A DNA stretch of 64,000 bases from Myotis daubentonii (lineage: Eukaryota; Chordata; Mammalia; Chiroptera; Vespertilionidae), in contig NC_081844.1 in the NCBI RefSeq assembly GCF_963259705.1, positions 104,062,671-104,126,670 of the forward strand. The letters run 5' to 3'. A program made the translations under genes and the position numbers. The notes beneath the pieces were generated by a model. It was not told the DNA's origin. It saw only the letters and a program-made list of their open reading frames with translations, and searched no databases. Numbering within the stretch: the first letter of the stretch is position 1; each line of letters opens with the position of its first letter. This document shows, one piece after another, positions 43,726 to 53,465 of this stretch.

Positions 43726-45204
43726 AGAGTTGTGGAGAGGGGCCGGAGCACTCAATTAAAGCCTGGGGAACTGCACAGAGTAGATATTCAGCAAACTTGT
43801 GTCTGTTGCTTTCAAGGGTGCATCCCTACCCCTGTCTTCTGTAACAGAATCATTCTTTCCTCCAAGAAACCTACTGCTGGACCTTGCACACTCTCTCCCC
43901 GAAACAAGGTGGCCCAGACTTCTTCACCCAGAGCACAGCATCTCCTTGCAACATGGACATGTGACCAAGTTAAGCAATCTGCAGGACTCTTCCCCCGGGC
44001 ACCCTCCCCATCCCGGGCACAGGTGGGCCCCCTCGGAGTCTCTGCTTTGGGCTGCAGTCATGTGTGCTGTTCCAAGGGTGGGGAGAGGGAGGTGAAGTCC
44101 AATGACATCATCGAGCCCCTGGGTCCAGTTGTTCCTAAAGTCCGCCCCCCCCAACTATCAGTGGACTCCTCAGGCATATGAACTGAGATATTTCCTCTGT
44201 GGGTTAGACTAACTTTAGTCACATTTCTGACACTTACTAGTTAGTATTACTGTTATAGTAGCAAAGGTTCTCAATAGAGATTATTTCTCTTTACTATCAA
44301 CACTCAAAACATGTCTAATTGCATGTCCATAGCCTTTCCAAAAGGCTTTTTTAAAAAAAACATTGAGTACTAAGCAGCTTTTGTCTATAGGTCTAAAAAG
44401 AAAGGGTGCGTCCGGATTGCTTCATATCTCACATGCACACAGAAGAGACAGCCACACCGTGTCCACGTTTAGCATCCCCAGAAAATGGCTATTGAGAGGC
44501 AATGCTCTTTTACAACAGAGCCAGTGGCATATGTATACACACTCATGATTGCACATTTATTGATTTATAATTTGTACCCTGCTTACTTCCAAAAAGGCCC
44601 TGGAGTGGCTGACAAAATAAGACAAAGACACAATAGGGCCATTAAGAAAAATCAAAGATCAAGCCCAGAGAGAAATCGGGATTGCTGATTCTAGCCCAAA
44701 CCCAGGTTAATATAGCTGCTTCAGTGAAAAATAATTTATTTAGCGCTTAGCTTTCTGGCAGCCATTCAGAATGTGTCATGACGGGCACAGAGAGCTGGGC
44801 ATCCTTCATGCCCCCAGCTCAATACCCACTGCCGACGCCAGGCTGGAAGAAGCACCGGGAAAAGCCTACTGAATACATGAATGAGTGCGGGAGTGAATGG
44901 CAGATAAAAGAGCCAGAGCTCTCTAAGAGCACTGTTTATATCCTAAGGCCGTAGCACTCATCTGTTCGCCCACCATTCAGGAGTGCCTGTGTATGCCACA
45001 CTCTGCCAGGTCGGCATCTGGAGCAGGATGGATACCAAAATGAGTCAGACATCGTCCCTGCCTTCCTGGGGCGGCTCTCTGGCTTGAAGAAAAAGCTCAG
45101 TGCAATGTCTGTCACTGTTCACAGCAACTCCTAGTTTCTTCACTGCTTCCCAAGAAAGAAGGTCAGAAACAGAGGCTGGGAAGATGGGCGTTGTAGGAGG
45201 AACC
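43726..45204. other. Intronic stretch with nothing firm
   Basis: AT-rich, repeat-poor text at 44180-44760. A LINE-tail-like phrase at 44960-45080 ('gcccaccattcaggagtgcctgtgtatgccacactctgccaggtcggcatctgg'). No exon signature was seen. Confidence 0.35.
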
Positions 45205-45420
45205 ATAGTTATCTTGGTGATTACACTCATACAGCACTTTAAACCCTTGAAAACACACACACACACCATTACTTCATTCGATACTTACAGCTCCTGGTGA
45301 GGTAGGTAGAAGAGGAGGGTGTGTCTCCTTTTTCCTGGTGAGCATACTTAGACACAGAAGGGAAAGTGACTCTCCCAGCCTCTCTCAGAGAGCGGCAGTT
45401 AGGACAGTTCCCTGGGCTGT
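45205..45420 (-). repeat. MIR
   Basis: 'ttacttcattcgatacttacagctcctggtgaggtagg', 'cctggtgagcatacttagacacagaagggaaagtgactctcccag'. A (CA)8 at 45254-45268 lies within it. Confidence 0.65.
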
Positions 45421-47045
45421 CCTACACCCTGTGCTGCCTGCCTGGGTGTGGCCCCCAGGAGCTCAGAAACAAGTTATCATTGCCCACAGTGCCTTCTCTG
45501 CCCGGATCAAGACCAGCCCTGCACAATATGGGCATCACCTGATGGTGTGGACATTACAGGTCCCGTGAGCAAGAACCAGCGCCCGGCATCCTGCAGTTAC
45601 TAGAACACTCAGGCCCCACTCGCTCAAAGCCTCCCAGCAGCCCCCGCCAGGGCACCTTCTGTTTCCCTAGAAAGTGATGCTGAGATTACAGGCGAGTGGC
45701 AGATAGTCCGCACTATTTAGCTAGGGCAGGTTGATAAGGCACCACGCGGTGCTTGGTGGAGAGATGGCTACCAGGGGAGCATTTCAGGGAAGAACTACAT
45801 GGAGAAGAGGAACTTCAAAATCAGGGTGATTTTGCTGTGTGCCCACTTGGTATTGCTCATTCAGTCCTGCTAGACACACATTGCACTTTGTCCACCCTCA
45901 CACCCATAAAAATGGATTCAGAGTTGAAGAGTAGAAAGAGGGGCATAACCTTCCCCACATTTAGCTAAGTCGGCCAAGTGGACTGAGCAAGGGAAATGGA
46001 ATACACAGCAAGAGGTACCTTGACAAAGTATATGGCGTATCCCAGAGAAGGCAAGCGAGGTCGCTGTACCAATGACACATAGCCAAAGCTTGCTCTTGTT
46101 CCAACAAAGAGCCCTTTAAAATACATTTATGTATATAGTCTTGCTGTGTGTAACATGTAGATAGAGATGGAGATACAGATTCCTAATTCAGAACTCATTC
46201 TTAAGTGCACACACCAACATATGTTTCATATTTCCCAATTTATCCCGGAAACTATATGCATTGTTTGACTGCATAAGTAGGTATTAAACATACAGCCATT
46301 GCAAATGGGAACGGTGGCCACCACTCTGGCACCTCCCCAGTAAAGTTAGAGTCTCCCCAGCCAGGCTGTAAATTTCACTGCCTGCTTGCTAAGCAGCCAG
46401 ACATGGCGCAGCTCCATTCAGACAGGCAAGCCTTGGGCAACCCAGTTCACCCTATAACATACCCTAGTCCATGCCAGCAGAACTTAGAGCTCAAAGCCAT
46501 GGAGCTGTTCACTGCCAATAATTAGCACCTGCCTCACACACACTGCACGTGAATCACAACCCCCTTCTTGATGTGTGTCTCTGGCTTCTGAGCTTCCAAA
46601 CTCACACAGAGGCATCTCCAACTCTCCCCTCCTCAGGATATCCTGGACCATTCCAGAAGACAAAGCAAAACTCAAGGTGTTTCTTTTCCCACAAAATCAC
46701 AGGCCTCCAGCCCCAGGGCTCTCCGACTGGTAATGGTGGGAAGCAGGCAGCAGGTAGGACTGGTCTAGCCAGCAAGGTGGTGACATTGAAATGCTTAGTC
46801 CAAACCCATGCCCTCTGGGACACTACCGCTGCTGCCTGCCCCCACTGGCCACACCGGCCGCCAACCTCTGAAGGAAGGGGGTAAGGAAATCAGGCCTGGA
46901 GGGGAGTGTGGGGCACAGCCCATGGTTACCCAAGTCTCCCTGAGTGAGGCCTAATCGCCAGGTTCTGAGCAGCCTGGGGCTCTGCGCATGAAGGCAGCCA
47001 CATTCTCCACATAACCAAAGCCAGGCAAGAGAACATAGTTCCATT
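45421..47045. other. SLIT3: Intronic stretch left of the SLIT3 exon, no repeat recognised
   Basis: This is the first 1.6 kb of intron after the donor. No element could be named. The low repeat load next to the exon is usual. Confidence 0.45.
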
Positions 47046-47053
47046 CTACTCAC
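47046..47053 (-). promoter_or_regulatory. SLIT3: Splice donor of the SLIT3 exon
   Basis: On the minus strand the exon ends AGACT and is followed at once by GTGAGTAG. This is close to the GTRAGT consensus. The last exon bases CT leave a codon to be completed by the next exon, which lies to the left of the window. Confidence 0.92.
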
Positions 47054-47125
47054 AGTCTGGTGAGCTTCGGTGTGCTCTGGAAAAGCAATTCTGGAAGGAC
47101 TTGGAGCTTATTCTTGTTCAGACGT
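47054..47125 (-). CDS. SLIT3: SLIT3 internal exon (one leucine-rich repeat of the first LRR block)
   Basis: This is a 72-bp internal exon. It starts on the third base of a codon and ends after the second base of a codon, so it is symmetric (phase 2-2). The 23 whole codons read [15 protein letters not shown] followed by QSTPKLTR, and the split last codon CT- gives another Leu. This is the LxLxxNxLxxLPxxLFxxxxxLxxL pattern of one LRR, and 72 bp is the classic single-LRR exon size. From memory of the family, this wording matches SLIT3; SLIT1 and SLIT2 differ at several of these positions. SLIT3 is a large secreted guidance protein that signals through ROBO receptors in axon guidance, vascular, diaphragm and kidney development. 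The N-terminal LRR blocks form its receptor-binding half. The frame is open, without frameshift or stop, and splice sites flank it on both sides. Exon 4 is an inference from the order of LRR exons. No other SLIT3 exon was seen in the window. Confidence 0.95.
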
Positions 47126-47160
47126 CTAAAGAGGGAAAAAAAGAATGAAAGCATGTCAAA
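47126..47160 (-). promoter_or_regulatory. SLIT3: Splice acceptor and polypyrimidine tract of the SLIT3 exon
   Basis: Read on the minus strand, the bases before the exon are a pyrimidine run, CTTTTTTTCCCTCTTTAG, ending in the invariant AG at 47127-47126. A possible branch-point motif of the TTGAC type lies about 30 bases upstream, near 47155-47160. The acceptor is strong and fits a constitutive internal exon. Confidence 0.9.
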
Positions 47161-47203
47161 GGGGCATTCAATTGGATCAAATGTGTTATTCACAGACATT
47201 ACT

Positions 47204-47236
<33 letters not shown>
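47204..47236 (+). repeat. (CAAT)n-type tetranucleotide repeat
   Basis: About eight units of TCAA/CAAT lie 80-110 bases upstream of the SLIT3 exon in gene sense. Confidence 0.9.
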
Positions 47237-47718
47237 AGGTATTAGGAGACTTTCTAGATCAGTGGATGTGGGATGCTCAGCATGTGTAAGGCAAACTCTA
47301 CCTTGCAGAGCTTGTGGTCAATCCAGTTGGAGATATAAGGCAAAGGTCCTTATAAGCAAGGACAGAGCATGCGTCCTGCCCCTCCCCCCTCCCCCCATCA
47401 CAAGCTGAGGAGAGACATCACTAATGGATCACAACATTCTTTCCCACGGACCCCAGACAAGCCTCTTGAATTTTTCTCACCACGTGCTCCAGATAGCTAT
47501 AGCCAAGTGACAGAACTGGCATGTGAAATGGGTCCTTAAAAAGAAATAACATAAGAGAAAATATTCCAGATCCTAAGTGGTGAGGGGGGAGGGACAGACC
47601 GCAGTTGCTACAGAACAGTGAAGAGGATGAGGGAGATCACCATGGATTCAGGGGCCCAAGGGAATCCCTGCCAGCCTGGCTCTTCGGACCAGAGCAGGGC
47701 AGGGCTGCATTTGACTGT
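47237..47718. other. Intronic stretch with nothing recognised
   Basis: Plain sequence with a C-rich patch at 47377-47396. Confidence 0.4.
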
Positions 47719-47803
47719 TGTGGGCCCTCGGCACTTTTGCCTTTGTTGGCACCTTCCTCCATAAAAAATACATACATACATACATACATACATACATACA
47801 CAC

Positions 47804-47834
<31 letters not shown>

Positions 47835-47998
47835 TAATATTTTGCTACTGTTAATATAAAAACAAATATATTAATATTCTATATTATAACATGTACTCTG
47901 ATCTGAAAGCTCATATTTATTTTTTCTTCTAAGTTTAGAAGAAATTAAAACATTTTCATGGGCCCCTAAAAGCATTGTTGGCCCTGGGCACTGTCCCC
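47719..47998. repeat. Possible old repeat carrying a CATA/TA microsatellite
   Basis: Similar text occurs on both sides of the microsatellite: TGTTGTGGGCCCTCGGCAC near 47717-47734, and TTGTTGGCCCTGGGCACTG near 47976-47993. The spacing and the 'gggcccctaaaag' string suggest one unclassified element with an expanded microsatellite inside. The identity is open. Confidence 0.3.
47767..47834 (+). repeat. (CATA)n followed by (TA)n microsatellite
   Basis: About nine CATA units pass into CACATATATA and then about ten TA units and a short (CA) end. It is likely polymorphic. Confidence 0.97.
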
Positions 47999-48163
47999 AC
48001 CGTGCCTCCTGACACAGCTGGCCCTGGGTCAGGGACCATGGCCCAGGTGGCAGTGTGGCTGGAGGTAAAACTCTGCCCAGGCGGGATGCCCCTTGTTGGA
48101 TGGTGGCAGAGGAGCTACACTCTCCCCTGGGAATCGTCCGCGCTAACGCCACAGAAAATAAGG

Positions 48164-48975
48164 TGCCGGGGTCCAACCCCAGCAGGTCCAGGGGTTCCCA
48201 ACGGCGTAGATGGAGTCGGTGATGAAGGAATGACACGGAGACAGCGTTCAGTTGATCAGCAGCCTAGTCAGGATCTCCAGCCAAGTTCTGGTCTCGATCT
48301 CCAGCGAGGTTCTGTAGCCATGTTCCCTCGCTAGGTTCTCCAGCCAGGTTCTGTCCAGGCTCTCCAGTCAGGTTCAGTGTCCAGGTTCCAGTCAGGTTCT
48401 CCTGCCAATCTCTGTAGTCAGGTTCAGTCCAGGATCCCTTGCCATGTTCTCCCGCTAGGCTCTGTCTCTAGGCTCCGAGGCCAGTCCCTCTCCAGGATCC
48501 TCCGGCATGCTCTCTCCAGCGAAGTTCTTCTGTCTCTAGAGAACGTTCTGTGTAGGTTCTGTGCCTAGGCTCTGTCTCTCTTGGTCCTGTCTTCCAAGCC
48601 CTGTCTCCTTAGTTCTGTGTTCTGAGTTCTGTCTCTCTGTCTGGTTACATCTGTATTTATACCAGTTGATTCAATCCTATCAATCTCTATTACAAAGGTT
48701 AGGGCGTTTCTTATCTCCATTCCAGGGAGAAAAGATTATGTAGTTTAAGCATGATTGTTCGTAGTTAAAGGGATTAATTACCTGCCTGGCACTTACTTGA
48801 GGGGTTTTATTCCCTCCCTAACTTCAGGGGAAAATCCCTACCTGGGGATTCAACCTTTCTCGGAGAGGTGACCTTGGTTAAAACACAGCGCCAAGAAGGT
48901 GAGCAAACATATTAAGAACCGTATGCCATATATGCCAGGTCCCTTGAAACAGCAAGGATGGACCGGCTCCCGGCA
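48164..48975 (-). mobile_element. Solo LTR of a class II (betaretrovirus-like) endogenous retrovirus
   Basis: This is an 812-bp LTR with inverted ends TGCCGGG (48164-48170) and CCCGGCA (48969-48975). It is flanked by a perfect 6-bp target duplication, ATAAGG, at 48158-48163 and 48976-48981; 6-bp duplications are typical of class II ERVs. On the minus strand a TATAAATA box lies at 48661-48654, which suggests transcription toward lower coordinates, parallel to SLIT3. The part downstream of it is an imperfect minisatellite of GGAGAACCTGG-like units. The only AATAAA, at about 48810, lies upstream of the TATA box, so no usual poly(A) signal is evident. No internal retroviral genes are present, so it formed by LTR-LTR recombination. 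Confidence 0.88.
48265..48560 (-). repeat. Imperfect minisatellite within the LTR
   Basis: Units built around CCAGGTTCT or CTAGGTTCT with spacers of about 10-14 bases recur roughly a dozen times on the plus strand (GGTTCTCCAGCCAGGTTCTG, TCCAGTCAGGTTCAG). It occupies the presumed R/U5 side of the LTR. Confidence 0.75.
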
Positions 48976-48981
48976 ATAAGG

Positions 48982-49682
48982 CATTTGAGTTTCCGGGGGA
49001 CGCTGAGCATTGTGGTGACCTCCATGCAGGCTGCTCTCCTGAGAGTATGAGCCCAAGGAGACCCGATCTTCTGCTCCCTACCTTGCTTGCCTCTGCCCTA
49101 GCATCTCTACACAGTCTAGTTTGCGAATGCCTCAACAGGGTCCCCTAAGCTTCCATCCCCTGAGCCCCCAGGACCCCCTGGAGGACAAGACAGTTCATAG
49201 CCTGGCTGAACCCTCCACTCAGAGTGAACAGTGTATATTTGGTTACTTGGGGGAACAGTAGTCTCCCATTTGCCAGCGAAGCAAACTGGAAGGGATGAAA
49301 AAATGAACGGCTTCTCACCTACTGACCCCAAAGCCCATGCTCCCCCCACTGCACCAAGCAGATATATCCCCTGAGTGGTATTTTGCTATTTCCCCCCTTT
49401 CATCCCAGGTGATGGCTGAAGACTTCAGAAGGACAGGGGACTAGAAAGAGGTCACAAAGGGCCAAGCATGTGGGGGGGGGGGGGGCGTTTACGACCTCAA
49501 AGAACAGGGCTGCTGTCAGCAGTGCGCTGCTCAGCCCGGGGGCTTCACGCTCTGCGGGGCAGGTGTGCAGCAGCGATGCTGTCCCCAGGCTCCTGACTGA
49601 AGGAGGACTGGAAACCCTCACATTCCTGCTTGCCCCATCGGCGGCCTGACTCCTGTGCCGCTGCTCTTCTTTTTCAAGAAGT
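48982..49682. other. Intronic stretch with nothing recognised
   Basis: A G-run of 14 lies at 49472-49485. The rest is plain. No exon was seen. Confidence 0.4.
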
Positions 49683-49834
49683 TTAAATTTTATTTTTCAA
49701 TTACAGTTTACATTCAATATTATTTTGCATAGTTTCAGGTGTACAGCATAGTGTTTAGGCAATCATATACTTTACAAAGCGTTCCCCCCAGCATGTCCAG
49801 TGCCCACCTGGCACCAATCCAGGCTCTTTTAAAT

Positions 49835-49883
<49 letters not shown>

Positions 49884-50165
49884 TGTAGGTTGTGGTAAAA
49901 AAAACAAAACAAATCACAGAAAATAAAGTTCAGCATCTTAACCATTTTTAAGTGTACAGTTTAGTAGTGTTAAGTATACTCACACTCTCGTGCAACAGAT
50001 CTCCAGGACTTTCTTGTCTTATAAAACTGAAACGCTATACCCATTAAACAAGGCCCCATTCTCCCCCCGCTAGTGCCTCGGAGCCACCATCCCACTTTCT
50101 GTCCCTGTAAATTGGACCAGAGCTCTTGGATCACTCCTGGTACCTGCTCATTGTGTGTTCCTCTC
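49683..50165 (+). repeat. L1 3' UTR-like sequence split by a GT microsatellite
   Basis: 'tatttttcaattacagtttacattcaatattattttgcatagtttcaggtgtacagcatagtg' comes before the GT tract. 'catcttaaccatttttaagtgtacagtttagtagtgttaagtatactcacactctcgtgcaac' and 'actgaaacgctatacccattaaacaaggccccattctcc' come after it. Both are common parts of old L1 tails. Confidence 0.75.
49836..49878 (+). repeat. (GT)n microsatellite
   Basis: About 21 GT units with one early interruption. Confidence 0.97.
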
Positions 50166-50284
50166 ACTAAAGTGTAAAGAAAGGGGGAGACCAGATAAGA
50201 GCAGAATGAGGGGAATCTAGTTACTTATTTAGAGCAGTGCCCATAGAGTCAGTGGTAGGTCCCTTTAATTCACGTGTGAGTTCT

Positions 50285-50715
50285 GGTGCTGGAGAGGGCA
50301 TGTTCATATGACGGAATGGTTAGGGCAGGGTTCGCGTCTGGTTATATCATGTCCTTGCTATGGGACTTGGGAAAGGTTATCTAGCCCACTGAGCTTTGGT
50401 TTCCACCTGAAAAATAACCCTACTCACTGGGTTCCTGTAAGCCTTTTAAAAATATGTTTTTGATTGATTTTAGAGAGAGAAGGGAGAGGGAGAAAGAGAG
50501 TGAGAGAGAGAGAGAAACATCAATTGGCTGCCTCCCATATGCCCCTTACCCGGGATTGAGCCCACAACCTGGGCATGTGCCCCTACTGGGAATTGAACCT
50601 GCGACCTCTCAGTATGTGGAATGACACTCAACCAACTGAATCACACTCGTCAGGGCAAGGTTGCAGTAAGTCTTAATGACACAGTGCATGCATAGTGGCT
50701 AGCAGGCGGTAGCAA
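50285..50715 (+). repeat. MIR interrupted by a Ves SINE
   Basis: Left: 'gcgtctggttatatcatgtccttgctatgggacttgggaaaggttatctagcccactgagctttggtttccacctgaaaaataaccc'. Right, after 50656: 'ggttgcagtaagtcttaatgacacagtgcatgcatagtggctagcagg'. The halves are colinear around the SINE. Confidence 0.8.
50447..50656 (-). mobile_element. Ves SINE in minus orientation
   Basis: Minus-strand reading gives the head 'gccctgacgagtgtgattcagttggttgagtgtca', box B GTTCAATTCCCAGTAGGGG, 'acatgcccaggttgtgggctcaatcccgggtaaggggc', a pyrimidine run and an A-rich tail. The flanks CCTGTAAGCCTTTT and GCAGTAAGTCTTA look like a decayed target duplication. Confidence 0.88.
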
Positions 50716-50734
50716 TCAAAATGGCGCTTATGGA

Positions 50735-50950
50735 GTCCTAACTACATGTCAGATGCTACACTGCATGCTGGATGGGCAGGATCGTGGGCAGCAGAGCTCT
50801 GAGGTAGGAGTCATTATTATCAGCATCTCATTGATTAGGTCTAAGGCCTAGAGAATCTGAGCACATTCCAGAAGGCCAGTGCTCAGCAGTGGTGGAGGTG
50901 GGATTTGCACAAGGTGGTCTGCCTCCAGTGCCCTGGTTCTGAACCACTCA
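50735..50950 (-). repeat. MIR
   Basis: 'actacatgtcagatgctacactgcatgctgg', 'gtcattattatcagcatctcattgattaggtctaaggcctagagaatctgagcacattccagaaggcc', 'gtggaggtgggatttgcacaagg'. Confidence 0.75.
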
Positions 50951-52369
50951 ACAAACACAGCTATCTTCCCCTTTCCTTTTTGTTCTTCCTCCGCACCCCT
51001 CCCCATTTATCCAGGGTTGCCACCTCTTCCATCCCAGCCTGGTCATCCATCCACCCTGAGTGCATTTCCCTCCCTGAACAGGACTCTCTAGGAGGGAGGT
51101 CCCTAAGGCCAGAATTGGGTCTCTATGTGGCTTCGTCTGGAACCACCCTCTATTGTCACAGCCACACAAAGCCTGGTGGGAGTTACACTCAGGCAACCAA
51201 AACGCCAGTCTAGGCAAAAATCCTAAAATCCAGCCCACTGCTGCCTGTGTGCTAAAAACCCAAAACCAGAGTTGAAGCTAAAAATAAAACCAGCTTGGCT
51301 CTAGGAAGGGAAGGAATCGTTTTCAGTTCTTTGCTGGTATTTGTGGCTGGACAAAAATAAAAACACAACCAAATTTAGCTGCTTGTGCTCTGTCTGCCTC
51401 TTTGTAAACCCTGAATGAGGAGTCCAGGGTGGGGGGGCGGGGTGGGGCTCTTCCCCCTAGAGCCTCAGGGTCTTTCCACTTCAGTGTGGGCAGGAGATTC
51501 TCCATATCACAAAGAGTTCCACACCCCTTTTCATTTCTAGCTCATTCCAGAAGTAATTCATGTTTACTCAGTGAACCAAGCCGGTCTGGAAGTTCTTCCT
51601 TGAAGAGCTGATGAGGGCTCCTAGCTGTATAAGGTGCACTTTTCACGTGGCTGCTCTAAGAACAGCTCCTGAACAGGGAAATAAACAGAATGAAATGTGC
51701 CTTTCTCCTGAGAGGGACAGGTGATCACTGGGCTGCCAACAGCAGCTTTGGCCATGGCACCTTCCATCACTCAAGCCATCTACTCCTCTGTCATCCTGGG
51801 CCCAGAGGTGGAATTCTCCTGCCGTAGTTCAAGCTGGAAATAAACCTGTGATGCCTGGATGGAGAAGAGAACTGAAAGGGACCTGTATGAAGACAGACTT
51901 CAGGAAGTCAGGAGAGGGGCCACAAGTCAGGTCAGTGATGGGATGAAGCCCATGGGGGAGGGGTGGTTCCCAACTCCCTCTAAGGTCAACACTCTTCCTC
52001 AGCTTTCTTGCTGGAACAACGTCAAAAACCCACGGGCTGCTAGTTGCAAGGTCACTGCTTTTCAGACTGAACTGTGAAGCTTCAAGAAACAGAGCCTTGT
52101 GTTTGCAGCACTGCTGATGACCTTCCTGGAGGTGCCTGGGTGTAAGATCTAATTAGAGGTTGATGCCACGTGGTTTGCTGAATTCATTCACTTATTTATC
52201 CATTCAACATCCAACCATTAATGTATCCATTTAACCAGCTACTATCTGTCCATCCATTCATACATCCACTCACCCACCCACTTATCTAACCATTCATTCA
52301 TCTATCTATCTATCTAATATCCATCCATCTCTGCAGTCATTTTCAATATAAATGTATAAGATTAATACA
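50951..52369. other. Intronic stretch with nothing firm
   Basis: G-run at 51430-51446. A degenerate CATC/CATT/CTAT tetranucleotide-rich part at 52185-52330 probably grew from the tail region of a LINE-like repeat. No exon was seen. Confidence 0.4.
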
Positions 52370-53190
52370 ATTTAGCCCCTTCCAGCATCTGCATGAATAA
52401 AATAAAGATGAATAAGAATGTCAGATGGCAGTGGAGAAGACAGACATGAAAACAAGAAGTTACACCATGATCTTGTTGGGAAAGTTATTGTGGGAGCACA
52501 GAGGAGGGGCGGCTAACCCAGACCTGAGTGAAGGAAGGCTTCCCAAAGATAGTGGTTTAGAGTTTAATTATGAGGCATGATTGTGACTCTTCTGGAGAAA
52601 AGGAAGAAGGTTCTAGACCTCAAGGGCAGTATGTGCATGCATGGAGGGCTAGGAGACTGAGGAGCATTCGGGAACAGGCCTGCATTACTAGAATAGCAGG
52701 TGACTTGAGAAACACAGGGATGCAGCTGTAGAGCTAGACAATGGTCACATCACGAGGGCACCTATGGGTCATGACAAAGGATCTGGGCTTGGCTGTTCAC
52801 TGAGAGCCATAGAAAAGGTGTGAGCAAGGGAATGACAGTCTGGTTTGGATTTTAGAAAGTTCTCTTGAGTAGCAGTTAAGCCTGTTTTGAAAGAGGGTGA
52901 AAGTGGAAGCAAGGAGACCAGTTAAGAGAGCTCTTGAGTAATCACTGTGACTGTGTGAGGACCGGGTTAGGATGAGAATGGTATTGGAGTTTAGGAGATA
53001 TACATGATGCATAATCAACAGGGTTTTGTGACAGAATGCACATGAGGGGTGAGGGAGTTACAGAACTGGAGGTGCTAAAAGTGACCCCTGGGGCTACTGC
53101 TTGGGTAACTGGTCAATTGAAATTACCAGTCACTGCTGAAAGAAACAGAAAAGGGAGGACTACCTTGCAGAAGAGTCAAGATTTTTATGT
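52370..53190 (+). repeat. Old LINE-tail-like repeat, same type as at 35 kb
   Basis: 'gagggctaggagactgaggagcattc', 'gagccatagaaaaggtgtgagcaagggaatgacagtctggtttggattttagaaagttctcttg', 'gaagcaaggagaccagttaagagagctcttgagtaatc' follow the order of the 35-kb copy's family. The subfamily name is uncertain. Confidence 0.55.
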
Positions 53191-53219
53191 CACAGGAGTT
53201 TCTCAAATATGTTCTGACA

Positions 53220-53465
53220 ACTAATAGCAATAGCTAGTAATAACACTAAGACCATGAGCCAGGGATTTTTAATCATTTTACTACCTCAATTAATTTCCCA
53301 TAGAAACACTCTGAGCTAGTACTCTCAGTCACCCCATAATCAGGAAACAGAGACCTATGAAGGTTAAGGCACTTGCCCATAGTCAAACTTGACTGAAATG
53401 GTGGTGATGGGATTTGAACCCAGACACCTGATACTAAACCTGTGCTCTTAACTACTATGGATAAT
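53220..53465 (-). repeat. MIR
   Basis: 'actctcagtcaccccataatcaggaaacagagacctatgaaggttaaggcacttgcccatagtcaaacttgactgaaatggtggtgatgggatttgaacccagacacctg'. The core is clear. Confidence 0.88.

Larger units (their letters stand above)
1..47053 (-). other. SLIT3: SLIT3 intron following the exon (continues left of the window)
   Basis: Inferred from the donor at 47053: everything to the left is intron downstream of the recognised exon in SLIT3 orientation. The next expected LRR exon of this block was looked for by eye in minus orientation and not seen, so the intron is at least 47 kb. It is filled with interspersed repeats plus several repeat-poor AT-rich blocks. I see no promoter, CpG island or other gene in it. 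Confidence 0.8.

Noticed and set aside
47605..47859. Small proteins with Tyr-Ile or Met-Tyr-Val-Cys repeats
   Set aside because: They are translations of the CATA/TA microsatellite in several frames.
48164..48975. Provirus with coding genes
   Set aside because: Only one LTR is present between the two 6-bp duplications. No gag, pol or env frame is adjacent.
49472..49485. G-run as a G-quadruplex
   Set aside because: A single uninterrupted run of 14 G with no neighbouring G-tracts is more likely a simple slippage product.
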